The translations under genes were made by a program, and so were the position numbers. A stretch of DNA of 8,104 bases from CAZLPZ01 sp964561535 (GTDB lineage: Bacteria > Pseudomonadota > Alphaproteobacteria > Micavibrionales > Micavibrionaceae), in NCBI GenBank assembly GCA_964561535.1, contig CAZLPZ010000048.1, positions 1 to 8,104 of the forward strand, in the 5' to 3' direction. This document shows positions 1-5,259 of the stretch, piece after piece (within the stretch, counting starts at the first letter, position 1; every line of letters starts with the position of its first letter). Under the pieces are notes generated by a model. It searched no databases, was not told where the DNA came from, and saw nothing but the letters and a program-made list of their open reading frames with translations.

Positions 1-2
1 CT

Positions 3-737
3 ATGACACCCCCAACAGATAAAAGCACATCACCTGCCATTGACCCAAATCTGCAATCGCATACGTTAACTTTTACACCAGATCATACACCGCCTAGATC
101 CGGAGCAGATGACAAAAAACAAAATAATGCCAAAGATATAAAAGAAGACCCGAATAAATCAGATAGAGAAAAAGAAAAATCAGACAAAGATGCCCCCCGC
201 CTTGACGAACAACTTTTTACTCAAACTGCCAAATTGAAACCGTGGGATAAACGCAACACCCTTTACGGCTTGGGCCAAAATACCGAAAAAATCCGCGCGG
301 CGTTGATTGTTTTTGAATCCGAACCCGAATATGCGAACCCCCAAACCCTGATAGACGTCGCGGCCTTGTATGCCCAAGTGGGTGATTATAAATCAGCGGC
401 GCGGTATTATTACGCGGCCAATCTGCGTCGTGCGTTTGACACCATTCGGTTTCCGTCATCTACTATTCCGGCCTTGGATGGTGGCACGTGGGGCGAATCG
501 GTCGGCGCGTGGGTTACAAATTCATCTGCACGTATGCAAAATACCCTGAACGATGTGCGCGCCTGGGATGAACGTATCCCCTATCGATATCACCCGGGAT
601 ACACCGTACCGGAAGCATCGATTAATACACACGTCCCGGATGAATCCGAATGGGCCGATATCTTGAATACAACCCGCACCGATTTTTTTAAATCTGTCGG
701 CGAGATGAGCCAGGCATTAGGGCGCATGGGGCGGTAA
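3..737 (+). CDS. Hypothetical protein with charged N-terminus and TPR-like helical hairpin, possibly 5'-incomplete
   Basis: I do not recognise this family. The first ATG in frame lies two bases into the window, so the true start may be further upstream, and any signal peptide or anchor would be outside the window. Residues 1-67 are low complexity and highly charged (many Lys, Asp, Glu, Pro), as in a disordered linker. From about residue 70 the protein looks folded. Residues 113-146 resemble a tetratricopeptide helical hairpin (TLIDVAALYAQVGDYKSAAR), followed by an aromatic stretch YYYAANLRRAFDTIRF. The C-terminal half is rich in Trp, Tyr and Pro (RAWDERIPYRYHPGY, 187-200) and ends in a short helix. 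AccA follows 150 bases downstream on the same strand but has its own promoter-like sequence, so co-transcription is doubtful. That it is a gene is likely from length, codon use and folded-looking composition; its function is unknown. Confidence 0.75.
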   Translation: MTPPTDKSTSPAIDPNLQSHTLTFTPDHTPPRSGADDKKQNNAKDIKEDPNKSDREKEKSDKDAPRLDEQLFTQTAKLKPWDKRNTLYGLGQNTEKIRAALIVFESEPEYANPQTLIDVAALYAQVGDYKSAARYYYAANLRRAFDTIRFPSSTIPALDGGTWGESVGAWVTNSSARMQNTLNDVRAWDERIPYRYHPGYTVPEASINTHVPDESEWADILNTTRTDFFKSVGEMSQALGRMGR

Positions 738-785
738 ATGAGCTCCTCGGTTTTTTAAACATACATCCCTTTAATATATACATAT

Positions 786-822
786 ACCCAATTCCTACCG
801 CGTCAAAACACTTGGGTTTTTT
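786..822 (+). terminator. Weak candidate terminator between the first gene and accA
   Basis: ACCCAA (786-791) and TTGGGT (812-817) can form a six-base-pair stem over a 20-base loop, followed directly by a run of T residues to 822. The short stem and long loop make it weak. It is the only hairpin-plus-T-tract arrangement I see between this gene and accA. Confidence 0.3.
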
Positions 823-829
823 ACCAGTT

Positions 830-868
830 TTGCCTTTTCACCAAAATTTGGTAAGATCCCGGTCTTAC
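830..868 (+). promoter_or_regulatory. Candidate sigma-70 promoter of accA with two overlapping dyads
   Basis: TTGCCT (830-835) and TAAGAT (852-857), 16 bases apart, resemble a housekeeping -35/-10 pair and would give a leader of roughly 25 bases. Two inverted repeats sit on this element. ACCAAAATTTGGT (840-852) has six-base arms around one central A and fills most of the spacer. GTAAGA (851-856) with TCTTAC (863-868) brackets the -10 box and probable start point. This could be an operator, or an early hairpin in the leader. A good ribosome binding site (AAAAGGA, 874-880) lies seven bases before the start codon. The promoter call is by eye only. Confidence 0.38.
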
Positions 869-887
869 TATAAAAAAGGATCCTCTT

Positions 888-1862
888 ATGCTTGATTTTG
901 AAAAACCTGTAACCGAACTTGAATCCCGCGTCCGCGATTTACGCATGACGGGAGATACAACATCAGGGATTAACCTGGGGGCTGAAATTGGCCGGTTGGA
1001 CGACAAGATTAAACGCCTCTTGAAATCCATCTATGCGTCGCTTGAGCCGCACCAACGGGTCCAGGTGGCACGCCATGAAAAACGTCCCCATTTTATGAAC
1101 TACATCGAGCATATGATCGAAGGATTCACGCCCCTGTCGGGAGACCGATTATATGGCGATGATCACGCTTTATTGGGGGGACTGGGACGATTTCGCGGCC
1201 AACCTGTCGTCATCATGGGCCACGAAAAAGGGCATGATCTAAACACGCGACTGAAACACAATTTCGGCATGCCAAAGCCCGAAGGATACCGCAAAGCCCA
1301 ACGTCTTATGCATCTGGCTGACCAGTTTAAATTACCCGTTATAACCCTGGTTGATACCGCCGGGGCCTACCCCGGCGTCGAAGCCGAAGCGCGTGGCCAG
1401 GCCGAGGCCATAGCCCAATCCATCAACACATGCCTGTCATTAAACGTCCCAATTATTTCGGTCATTGTCGGCGAAGGTGGGTCAGGCGGCGCGATCGCGA
1501 TTGCAACCGCCGACCGCGTTTATATGTTAGAAAATTCAATTTATTCAGTTATCAGCCCCGAAGGATGCGCATCCATTTTATGGCGCAGCGGGACATTCGC
1601 AGGAACAGCCGCCGCTGCATTAAAGCTGACAGCCAAGGATCTTTCAACGTTAAAATTAATTGATGCCATTATTACAGAACCTTTAGGTGGCGCACATCGG
1701 GACCCTTCAACAGCCATTGCAACTGTATCAAACCAAATCGAAAAAGGCCTGCGCGAACTATCCCGTCTATCTCCTGAACAACTGCGCTCGGAACGCCGGA
1801 AAAAATATTTGGCCATGGGCCGTGATTTACCCAGCCATGATGACAAGCATTGGTTTTTTTAA
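888..1862 (+). CDS. accA: Acetyl-CoA carboxylase carboxyltransferase subunit alpha
   Basis: AccA pairs with AccD (not in this window) to form the carboxyltransferase of acetyl-CoA carboxylase. It moves the carboxyl group from biotin on AccB to acetyl-CoA, giving malonyl-CoA, the first committed step of fatty acid synthesis in the cytoplasm. The 324 residues match the family's usual length of about 320. The N-terminus LDFEKPVTELE is the typical AccA opening and fixes the start, supported by AAAAGGA seven bases upstream. Crotonase-fold landmarks follow in order: DTAGAYPG (156-163), GEGGSGGA (195-202) and SPEGCASILW (223-232). No key residue appears to be missing. A run of seven T residues occupies the last sense codons and the first base of the stop codon. 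accA stands alone here, without other fatty acid genes nearby. Confidence 0.97.
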   Translation: MLDFEKPVTELESRVRDLRMTGDTTSGINLGAEIGRLDDKIKRLLKSIYASLEPHQRVQVARHEKRPHFMNYIEHMIEGFTPLSGDRLYGDDHALLGGLGRFRGQPVVIMGHEKGHDLNTRLKHNFGMPKPEGYRKAQRLMHLADQFKLPVITLVDTAGAYPGVEAEARGQAEAIAQSINTCLSLNVPIISVIVGEGGSGGAIAIATADRVYMLENSIYSVISPEGCASILWRSGTFAGTAAAALKLTAKDLSTLKLIDAIITEPLGGAHRDPSTAIATVSNQIEKGLRELSRLSPEQLRSERRKKYLAMGRDLPSHDDKHWFF

Positions 1863-1884
1863 ACAATATCGTCAGGTATAATCA

Positions 1885-2124
1885 TTATTTTTTGCTTTTA
1901 TCATAGATATAACCGCCCGCTCCTCCGACAGCTGCGCCAACAGCCGCGCCACCAAGGGCACTGCCCCCTGTGACAGCCGACCCAATCGCCCCAACCCCAG
2001 CCCCAATTCCCGCCCCCGATAGGGTGCGTTGTTGGGTCTGGTTCATCCCGGAACACGCCACCAAAACTAATACTGTAAAACTTAAAACAACTGCTTTTAA
2101 AAAATAGATATTATTCGATGTCAT
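1885..2124 (-). CDS. Small glycine-zipper lipoprotein
   Basis: A 79-residue exported lipoprotein. Residues 8-23 are a hydrophobic signal ending in the lipobox LVAC, so Cys24 would be lipidated after cleavage. Residues 37-71 are a long run of Gly and Ala at regular spacing (GAGIGAGVGAIGS, then GGSALGGAAVGAAVGGAGG), the glycine-zipper pattern of small outer-membrane lipoproteins of the SlyB/OsmB/YMGG type. It ends in a short basic tail, YDKSKK. AGGAG sits nine bases before the ATG. The gene begins 28 bases after the stop of the EF-hand gene on the same strand, so the two probably form one operon driven by the EcfG-like promoter at 2860-2885. Its 3' end converges on accA with 22 bases between them. 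The precise role is unknown; envelope stress or packing is an inference from family relatives. Confidence 0.85.
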   Translation of the reverse strand: MTSNNIYFLKAVVLSFTVLVLVACSGMNQTQQRTLSGAGIGAGVGAIGSAVTGGSALGGAAVGAAVGGAGGYIYDKSKK

Positions 2125-2152
2125 GATGGCGTACTCCTATAGAAATAAAGGT

Positions 2153-2809
2153 TTATTTATTATAGCGGGCTTTATCCTTATTAATTTTATCAATACGCGG
2201 AACATAGGCTCCCTGCCATTCAGCTTGATCAATCATATTATCGTTATTGACATCCGCTAAATTAAAGGCAAGGTCCAAAAACTCTTGGGGCGACAAACCA
2301 TCCTGGTTTTTATCAAACCATGTCAATGCCGTATTCTGCATAAAGGTTTCATAGGTAAATTGACTTTTATCCGCAATACCATCACCATTAAAATCATAAG
2401 AAATCGTCGTATTCTTCTCCATCGGCATCACAGTAACCACCGCGCGTCGTTTATATTCAATATTGTCAATCAATTCATTTCCATCGGTGTCATATAAACC
2501 AAATAGCAACTTACTAATTTCAACAACCGATAAAATATTATCTTTATTCGCATCATAACTCATAAAATTAACAACGCGTCCACCGGCGGGAATGGGCAGA
2601 CTATGCGTATCGGTTTGCCAATAAATATCCGTATGATTTGTGGTAGAATTTTTAATTGTCGTTGTTTTACTTTGAGTGCCATCCCCAGGGGTCGTGACGA
2701 CTGTTTCTTTGGTTGTCGTGGTTGTTTGCGCCAAAGACGTTCCAATAAACGCTGTACTTGCAAGTAAAGCGACAGCCCCCAGAAAAAATTGTTTATTATA
2801 TTTAATCAT
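2153..2809 (-). CDS. Secreted EF-hand calcium-binding protein with five loops
   Basis: A 218-residue protein with a clear signal peptide (hydrophobic 9-24, cleavage likely after SLA at 27). The mature N-terminus (28-60) is a Thr/Lys-rich linker. Five EF-hand-type loops follow. Loop 1 starts at D86 (DANKDNILSVVE), loop 2 at D107 (DTDGNELIDNIE), loop 3 at D139 (DFNGDGIADKSQ), loop 4 at D166 (DKNQDGLSPQEF) and loop 5 at D186 (DVNNDNMIDQAE). Loops 1, 2 and 5 keep all ligand positions including Glu12. Loop 3 has Gln at position 12, and loop 4 is one residue short, placing its Glu at position 11. It likely binds calcium in the periplasm or outside the cell. The start is supported by AAGGA eight bases upstream. 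It heads an apparent two-gene operon with the glycine-zipper lipoprotein. Confidence 0.88.
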   Translation of the reverse strand: MIKYNKQFFLGAVALLASTAFIGTSLAQTTTTTKETVVTTPGDGTQSKTTTIKNSTTNHTDIYWQTDTHSLPIPAGGRVVNFMSYDANKDNILSVVEISKLLFGLYDTDGNELIDNIEYKRRAVVTVMPMEKNTTISYDFNGDGIADKSQFTYETFMQNTALTWFDKNQDGLSPQEFLDLAFNLADVNNDNMIDQAEWQGAYVPRIDKINKDKARYNK

Positions 2810-2859
2810 TTTATTATTCCTTATATTTTTAATGCCCCGTTATTGGGTTGTACCTCACT

Positions 2860-2885
2860 AACATTCGTACAATAAATTTGGTTCC
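2860..2885 (-). promoter_or_regulatory. EcfG-like general stress promoter of the EF-hand operon
   Basis: Read on the minus strand, GGAAC (2885-2881) is followed after 17 bases by TGTT (2863-2860). The alphaproteobacterial EcfG consensus is GGAAC, 16-17 bases, CGTT, so the -10 element has one mismatch. The -10 ends 50 bases before the EF-hand start codon, the same geometry as the two better matches on the opposite strand. GTTCCA (2881-2886) and TGGAAC (2899-2904) form an inverted repeat because the two divergent -35 boxes lie back to back. Confidence 0.5.
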
Positions 2886-2899
2886 AAAAAATTCTCTAT

Positions 2900-2924
2900 G
2901 GAACTAAAAAAATTATAAATCGTT
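2900..2924 (+). promoter_or_regulatory. EcfG-type general stress promoter of the DUF3309 gene
   Basis: GGAAC (2900-2904), a 16-base A/T-rich spacer, then CGTT (2921-2924) is an exact match to the consensus recognised by the alphaproteobacterial ECF sigma factor EcfG, which is controlled by PhyR and NepR. The -10 ends 49 bases before the DUF3309 start codon. The 11-base string ATGGAACTAAA around the -35 recurs at the second promoter (3142-3152). Confidence 0.7.
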
Positions 2925-2973
2925 ATCATTATGATCAAAAAAAAATATAAAAAATTACACAAAGGCAAATATC

Positions 2974-3132
2974 ATGACTGATCATAATATTCTACTAATC
3001 CTCCTTATCATTCTTTTTATAGGCGCAATCCCGCGTTGGCCCTACAGTCGCAACTGGGGCTATGTTCCAAGCTCTGGTTTTGGCCTTGTATTGATCGTGC
3101 TTGTTATTTTTATTCTTTTGGGAAGAATATAA
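2974..3132 (+). CDS. DUF3309 family small membrane protein
   Basis: A 52-residue protein. It has two hydrophobic segments, residues 5-16 (NILLILLIILFI) and about 35-49 (GFGLVLIVLVIFILL), joined by a short loop containing RWPYSRNWGYVPSSG. That Trp-Pro-Tyr-Ser plus Trp-Gly-Tyr signature and the C-terminal LLGRI match the DUF3309 family as I know it, small inner-membrane proteins widespread in proteobacteria with no settled function. AAAGG at 2961-2965 is a modest ribosome binding site eight bases before the ATG. It sits directly behind an exact EcfG-type promoter, which suggests stress induction. The next gene on the strand has its own EcfG-type promoter in the 83-base gap. Confidence 0.85.
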   Translation: MTDHNILLILLIILFIGAIPRWPYSRNWGYVPSSGFGLVLIVLVIFILLGRI

Positions 3133-3143
3133 CGACATAAGAT

Positions 3144-3169
3144 GGAACTAAATCGCTCATACTTGCGTT
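3144..3169 (+). promoter_or_regulatory. EcfG-type general stress promoter of the 92-aa lipoprotein gene
   Basis: GGAAC (3144-3148), a 17-base spacer, then CGTT (3166-3169) is an exact consensus match. The -10 ends 46 bases before the lipoprotein start codon. A short perfect dyad, CCTGAA-AG-TTCAGG (3182-3195), follows about where the transcript would begin and could form a small 5' hairpin. Confidence 0.7.
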
Positions 3170-3215
3170 TATATAATACCACCTGAAAGTTCAGGGATCT
3201 TGAAAGGATAAAATA

Positions 3216-3494
3216 ATGACTAAAAATATCACTTATTTAAGCGTGGCGATCGTCGCCTTAACGTTAGCCGGATGCGGCATGTATGGGCAAAATTCAAATC
3301 TACCCCCCGGACAATATGAACAACATTCAAGTACAGTTGATTCAAAAGGAACCGCTCGTACAACAAACAAATCAACCGATGTCTATTATGATGAATACGG
3401 GAATAAAAAAGTAAATATTGATAAAAAAACAACAACAGACCCAAAAGGGTTGATGAACAAAACGACGACAAAATCCCATCAAAATATGGAATAA
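3216..3494 (+). CDS. Small Thr/Lys-rich lipoprotein
   Basis: A 92-residue exported lipoprotein. Residues 5-19 are the hydrophobic signal and LAGC (17-20) is a textbook lipobox, making Cys20 the lipidated residue. The mature part is hydrophilic and probably unstructured. It contains two related segments, TVDSKGTARTTNKS (40-53) and TTDPKGLMNKTTTKS (73-87), separated by a Tyr-rich stretch VYYDEYGNKK. A similar Thr/Lys pattern occurs in the N-terminal linker of the EF-hand protein. GAAAGG (3202-3207) lies eight bases before the ATG. It has its own EcfG-type promoter upstream and a strong hairpin terminator downstream, so it is a single-gene unit unless transcription from the DUF3309 promoter reads through. 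I do not recognise a named family; function unknown. Confidence 0.82.
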   Translation: MTKNITYLSVAIVALTLAGCGMYGQNSNLPPGQYEQHSSTVDSKGTARTTNKSTDVYYDEYGNKKVNIDKKTTTDPKGLMNKTTTKSHQNME

Positions 3495-3508
3495 TATTTT
3501 TATGTTAT

Positions 3509-3547
3509 AAATGAGAGGCCCCATAAAAACGGACCTCTCATTTTTTT
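3509..3547 (+). terminator. Rho-independent terminator
   Basis: AAATGAGAGG (3509-3518) pairs perfectly with CCTCTCATTT (3534-3543). The ten-base-pair stem can be extended inward by CC/GG after one mismatch, and a seven-T run occupies 3541-3547. It lies 15 bases after the lipoprotein stop codon. The opposite strand has only a mixed A/T tail past the stem, so it would be a weaker terminator for the converging glycosyltransferase gene. Confidence 0.88.
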
Positions 3548-3576
3548 ATTCGTTTAAAAATCTGAAATAAAACAAA

Positions 3577-4401
3577 TTATCGACTTTTAAAAAGACCTCT
3601 TTCCCACATTTTAATAATACGTTGGGCCCGCGCTGTGGCCGCAACACGCGCCACCAAATACCCATACATACCGCCCGTAAAATGCCCCTGCAAAATATAG
3701 TGTTGAAAAAAGGACATCGGGTATTCCGTGAATAATCGCAGAGTTAATATCCACCTTGATTTTTTTAATAATGCACTAGACTGCGCCGTTGTATAGGAAT
3801 CATATTTTTGAATAAGATGTGCAATCGACCGGATCGAGTAATGAAAACACATTTTCTTTAATCGACCCACCCGTGCTCCTTGTGGTACATCCACGCGATC
3901 ATGAACGGGGCTTAAATTCGTCCGGCCCCGACTTTTACGAAACAACCTTACCCCCCACGTTGCCCGCCCCCACAAACGCGGCCGTATTGCCCCCGGATAA
4001 ACATCCATCATGCCCATTTCATAAAAATCAAAAGGCGGAGTCGGTCCGAATAATTGCCGTATCTCATCCGCAAGCACAGGCGTAATAACTTCATCAGCAT
4101 CAAGACATAATACCCAATCATTTCGACACTGATCTTCGGCAAAGTATTTTTGTGCCCCGTATCCAGGCCAAGGGTTTATCACAACGCGCGCGCCCGCCGA
4201 TGTTGCCACCGCCCCTGTCCCATCGATACTAAATCCATCTTCAACCACCACAATATCATCTGACAATCCACGCACTGATAAAATCGCACGACCAATGCGA
4301 TCGGCCTCATTTCGAGCAATAATATAAACGGAGAGGGGAATAGGGGAAGATCGGATCATAATCCAAGATTTATATCTGGTTTTGAATATTTTGTCGTGCA
4401 T
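3577..4401 (-). CDS. Family 2 glycosyltransferase, WaaE/KdtX-like
   Basis: A 274-residue GT-A fold enzyme expected to move a sugar from a nucleotide-sugar donor to a lipopolysaccharide core or other glycan at the cytoplasmic face of the inner membrane. The N-terminus LSVYIIARNEADRIGRAILS (23-42) is the GT2 opening strand and helix. DGFSIDGT (55-62) replaces the usual D-S-G-S-T-D-G/D-T pattern. DADE (101-104) is the metal-binding DxD site. VRLFRKS (151-157) and the VHD at 166-168 match the later WaaE-like elements. The C-terminal part (from about 195) is helical and basic. The start at 4401 has AAGAGA six bases away; Met15 is an alternative that also leaves the catalytic domain whole. No other LPS genes are adjacent, so the acceptor cannot be read from context. 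Confidence 0.87.
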   Translation of the reverse strand: MHDKIFKTRYKSWIMIRSSPIPLSVYIIARNEADRIGRAILSVRGLSDDIVVVEDGFSIDGTGAVATSAGARVVINPWPGYGAQKYFAEDQCRNDWVLCLDADEVITPVLADEIRQLFGPTPPFDFYEMGMMDVYPGAIRPRLWGRATWGVRLFRKSRGRTNLSPVHDRVDVPQGARVGRLKKMCFHYSIRSIAHLIQKYDSYTTAQSSALLKKSRWILTLRLFTEYPMSFFQHYILQGHFTGGMYGYLVARVAATARAQRIIKMWERGLFKSR

Positions 4402-4420
4402 TATCTCTTTTAATGACCCT

Positions 4421-4438
4421 CCAAGACTATAGGCTTGG
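4421..4438. promoter_or_regulatory. 18-bp near-perfect palindrome in a divergent intergenic region
   Basis: CCAAGACTATAGGCTTGG is symmetric apart from a single mismatched pair. It has CCAAG/CTTGG arms around a central CTATAG. It lies 20 bases upstream of the glycosyltransferase start and 69 bases before the rightward lipoprotein start. Its place between divergent genes and its symmetry suggest a binding site for a dimeric regulator; no protein can be named. Confidence 0.35.
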
Positions 4439-4506
4439 CAAGAAAAACCTGATAAACTGGAAAAAATGGCTTTGGCCTTTCCCTTCCTTTTCCTGGAATA
4501 AAACCC

Positions 4507-5247
4507 ATGTCCCTATATCGCCTTATTCCCCTGTCCTGTCTTTTAACCCTGACGGCCTGTAATTTCGGCAAAACATTTGAAAACTATCAAATGCCTACTG
4601 GGTATACTTATTTAGATACAACACCAATCTCTACACCACATGGTTACCATAAAACTTTAGCCGAAGAAGACGCGGCACGCGACGACATTGCAAACCATGC
4701 GGATGGATGGAAGAATGCCGTTTTAAACGCCCTGACCCCGATTTCATCTGTGCTGGACATGTCGCAACCTGTCGCTGTTGTCGCGGCCCCCCCCCTCACC
4801 CCACTCAATTCTGCGGCTGCCAATTACGCGCGTGAAGTTATGATTGGTATGAATTATCTGGTGGCATTACCTGCCGATACAACACAACTGGTCCATGTCG
4901 ACGGTAAACGCATCGGCAACGAATCCAATGACACCGTTCAATTTACCCTCTCGATTGAACGCGACGGCATTGTTTACGCCAGCCGCACGATCGAAGTAAA
5001 GATGAAGCCGCAGGAATCAGAAGATGCCCTACTCCCCTCGTGGACACATCTGAATGATCCTTTGGTTCCCGTTCCGGTCCTCGCTCCTCTTCCTGAACCG
5101 ATCGTCCAATCTGATTCACCCCTCTCGGCCCCTGCCGTGTCTATCCCGCCTTTGGATACAACGGGAGGAATTTCGATAGTTCCCCCTGTCCCTGCCGAGC
5201 TCCACTCGGAACGACGTGGCCGAGCTGTTCCATTATATGGTAAATAA
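4507..5247 (+). CDS. Hypothetical proline-rich lipoprotein
   Basis: A 246-residue lipoprotein with a short signal (hydrophobic 6-15) and lipobox LTAC (15-18), so Cys18 would carry the lipid. Residues 50-165 look folded. They contain ANYAREVMIGMNYLVALPA (105-123) and strands around VQFTLSIERDGIVYASRTIEV (144-164), which suggest an alpha/beta periplasmic domain. The C-terminal third (about 174-232) is rich in Pro, Val and Leu and is probably an extended linker or wall-spanning segment, ending in a basic tail. A run of nine C residues (4787-4795) falls inside the reading frame. The stop is 12 bases before the next lipoprotein gene, which has its own good ribosome binding site, so the two are almost certainly co-transcribed and may act together. 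I do not recognise the family. Confidence 0.82.
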   Translation: MSLYRLIPLSCLLTLTACNFGKTFENYQMPTGYTYLDTTPISTPHGYHKTLAEEDAARDDIANHADGWKNAVLNALTPISSVLDMSQPVAVVAAPPLTPLNSAAANYAREVMIGMNYLVALPADTTQLVHVDGKRIGNESNDTVQFTLSIERDGIVYASRTIEVKMKPQESEDALLPSWTHLNDPLVPVPVLAPLPEPIVQSDSPLSAPAVSIPPLDTTGGISIVPPVPAELHSERRGRAVPLYGK

Positions 5248-5259
5248 GGATTATTTTTT

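Noticed and set aside
1598..1625. Other GGAAC words in the window (for example at about 1600, 1791, 5208, 5430) as EcfG sites
   Set aside because: They lie in coding regions and none I checked is followed by CGTT at 16-17 bases.
1541..1846. A 101-residue minus-strand frame inside accA
   Set aside because: It is fully antisense to the conserved accA sequence, and I see no good ribosome site or recognisable motif.
1851..1884. Possible terminator after accA, suggested by the T7 run at 1854-1860
   Set aside because: I could not find a convincing stem immediately before the T run, which also lies within the coding sequence.
2141..2162. A/T-only hairpin AAATAAA-GG-TTTATTT between the EF-hand and glycine-zipper genes
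   Set aside because: The stem is all A-T with a two-base loop, it overlaps the EF-hand stop region and lies between two apparently co-transcribed genes; too weak to call a terminator or attenuator.
2931..2981. A 16-codon Lys-rich frame (MIKKKYKKLHKGKYHD) overlapping the DUF3309 start
   Set aside because: It has no ribosome binding site and the Lys content just reflects A-runs. It would matter only if the transcript began exactly at 2931 and was read leaderless.
3819..4085. An 88-residue plus-strand frame inside the glycosyltransferase gene
   Set aside because: It is antisense to a conserved enzyme and its Pro/His-rich composition shows no motif.
4434..4460. TTGGCA near 4435 as a -35 for the rightward lipoprotein operon
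   Set aside because: No acceptable -10 lies 16-18 bases downstream; TAAACT is only 12 bases away.
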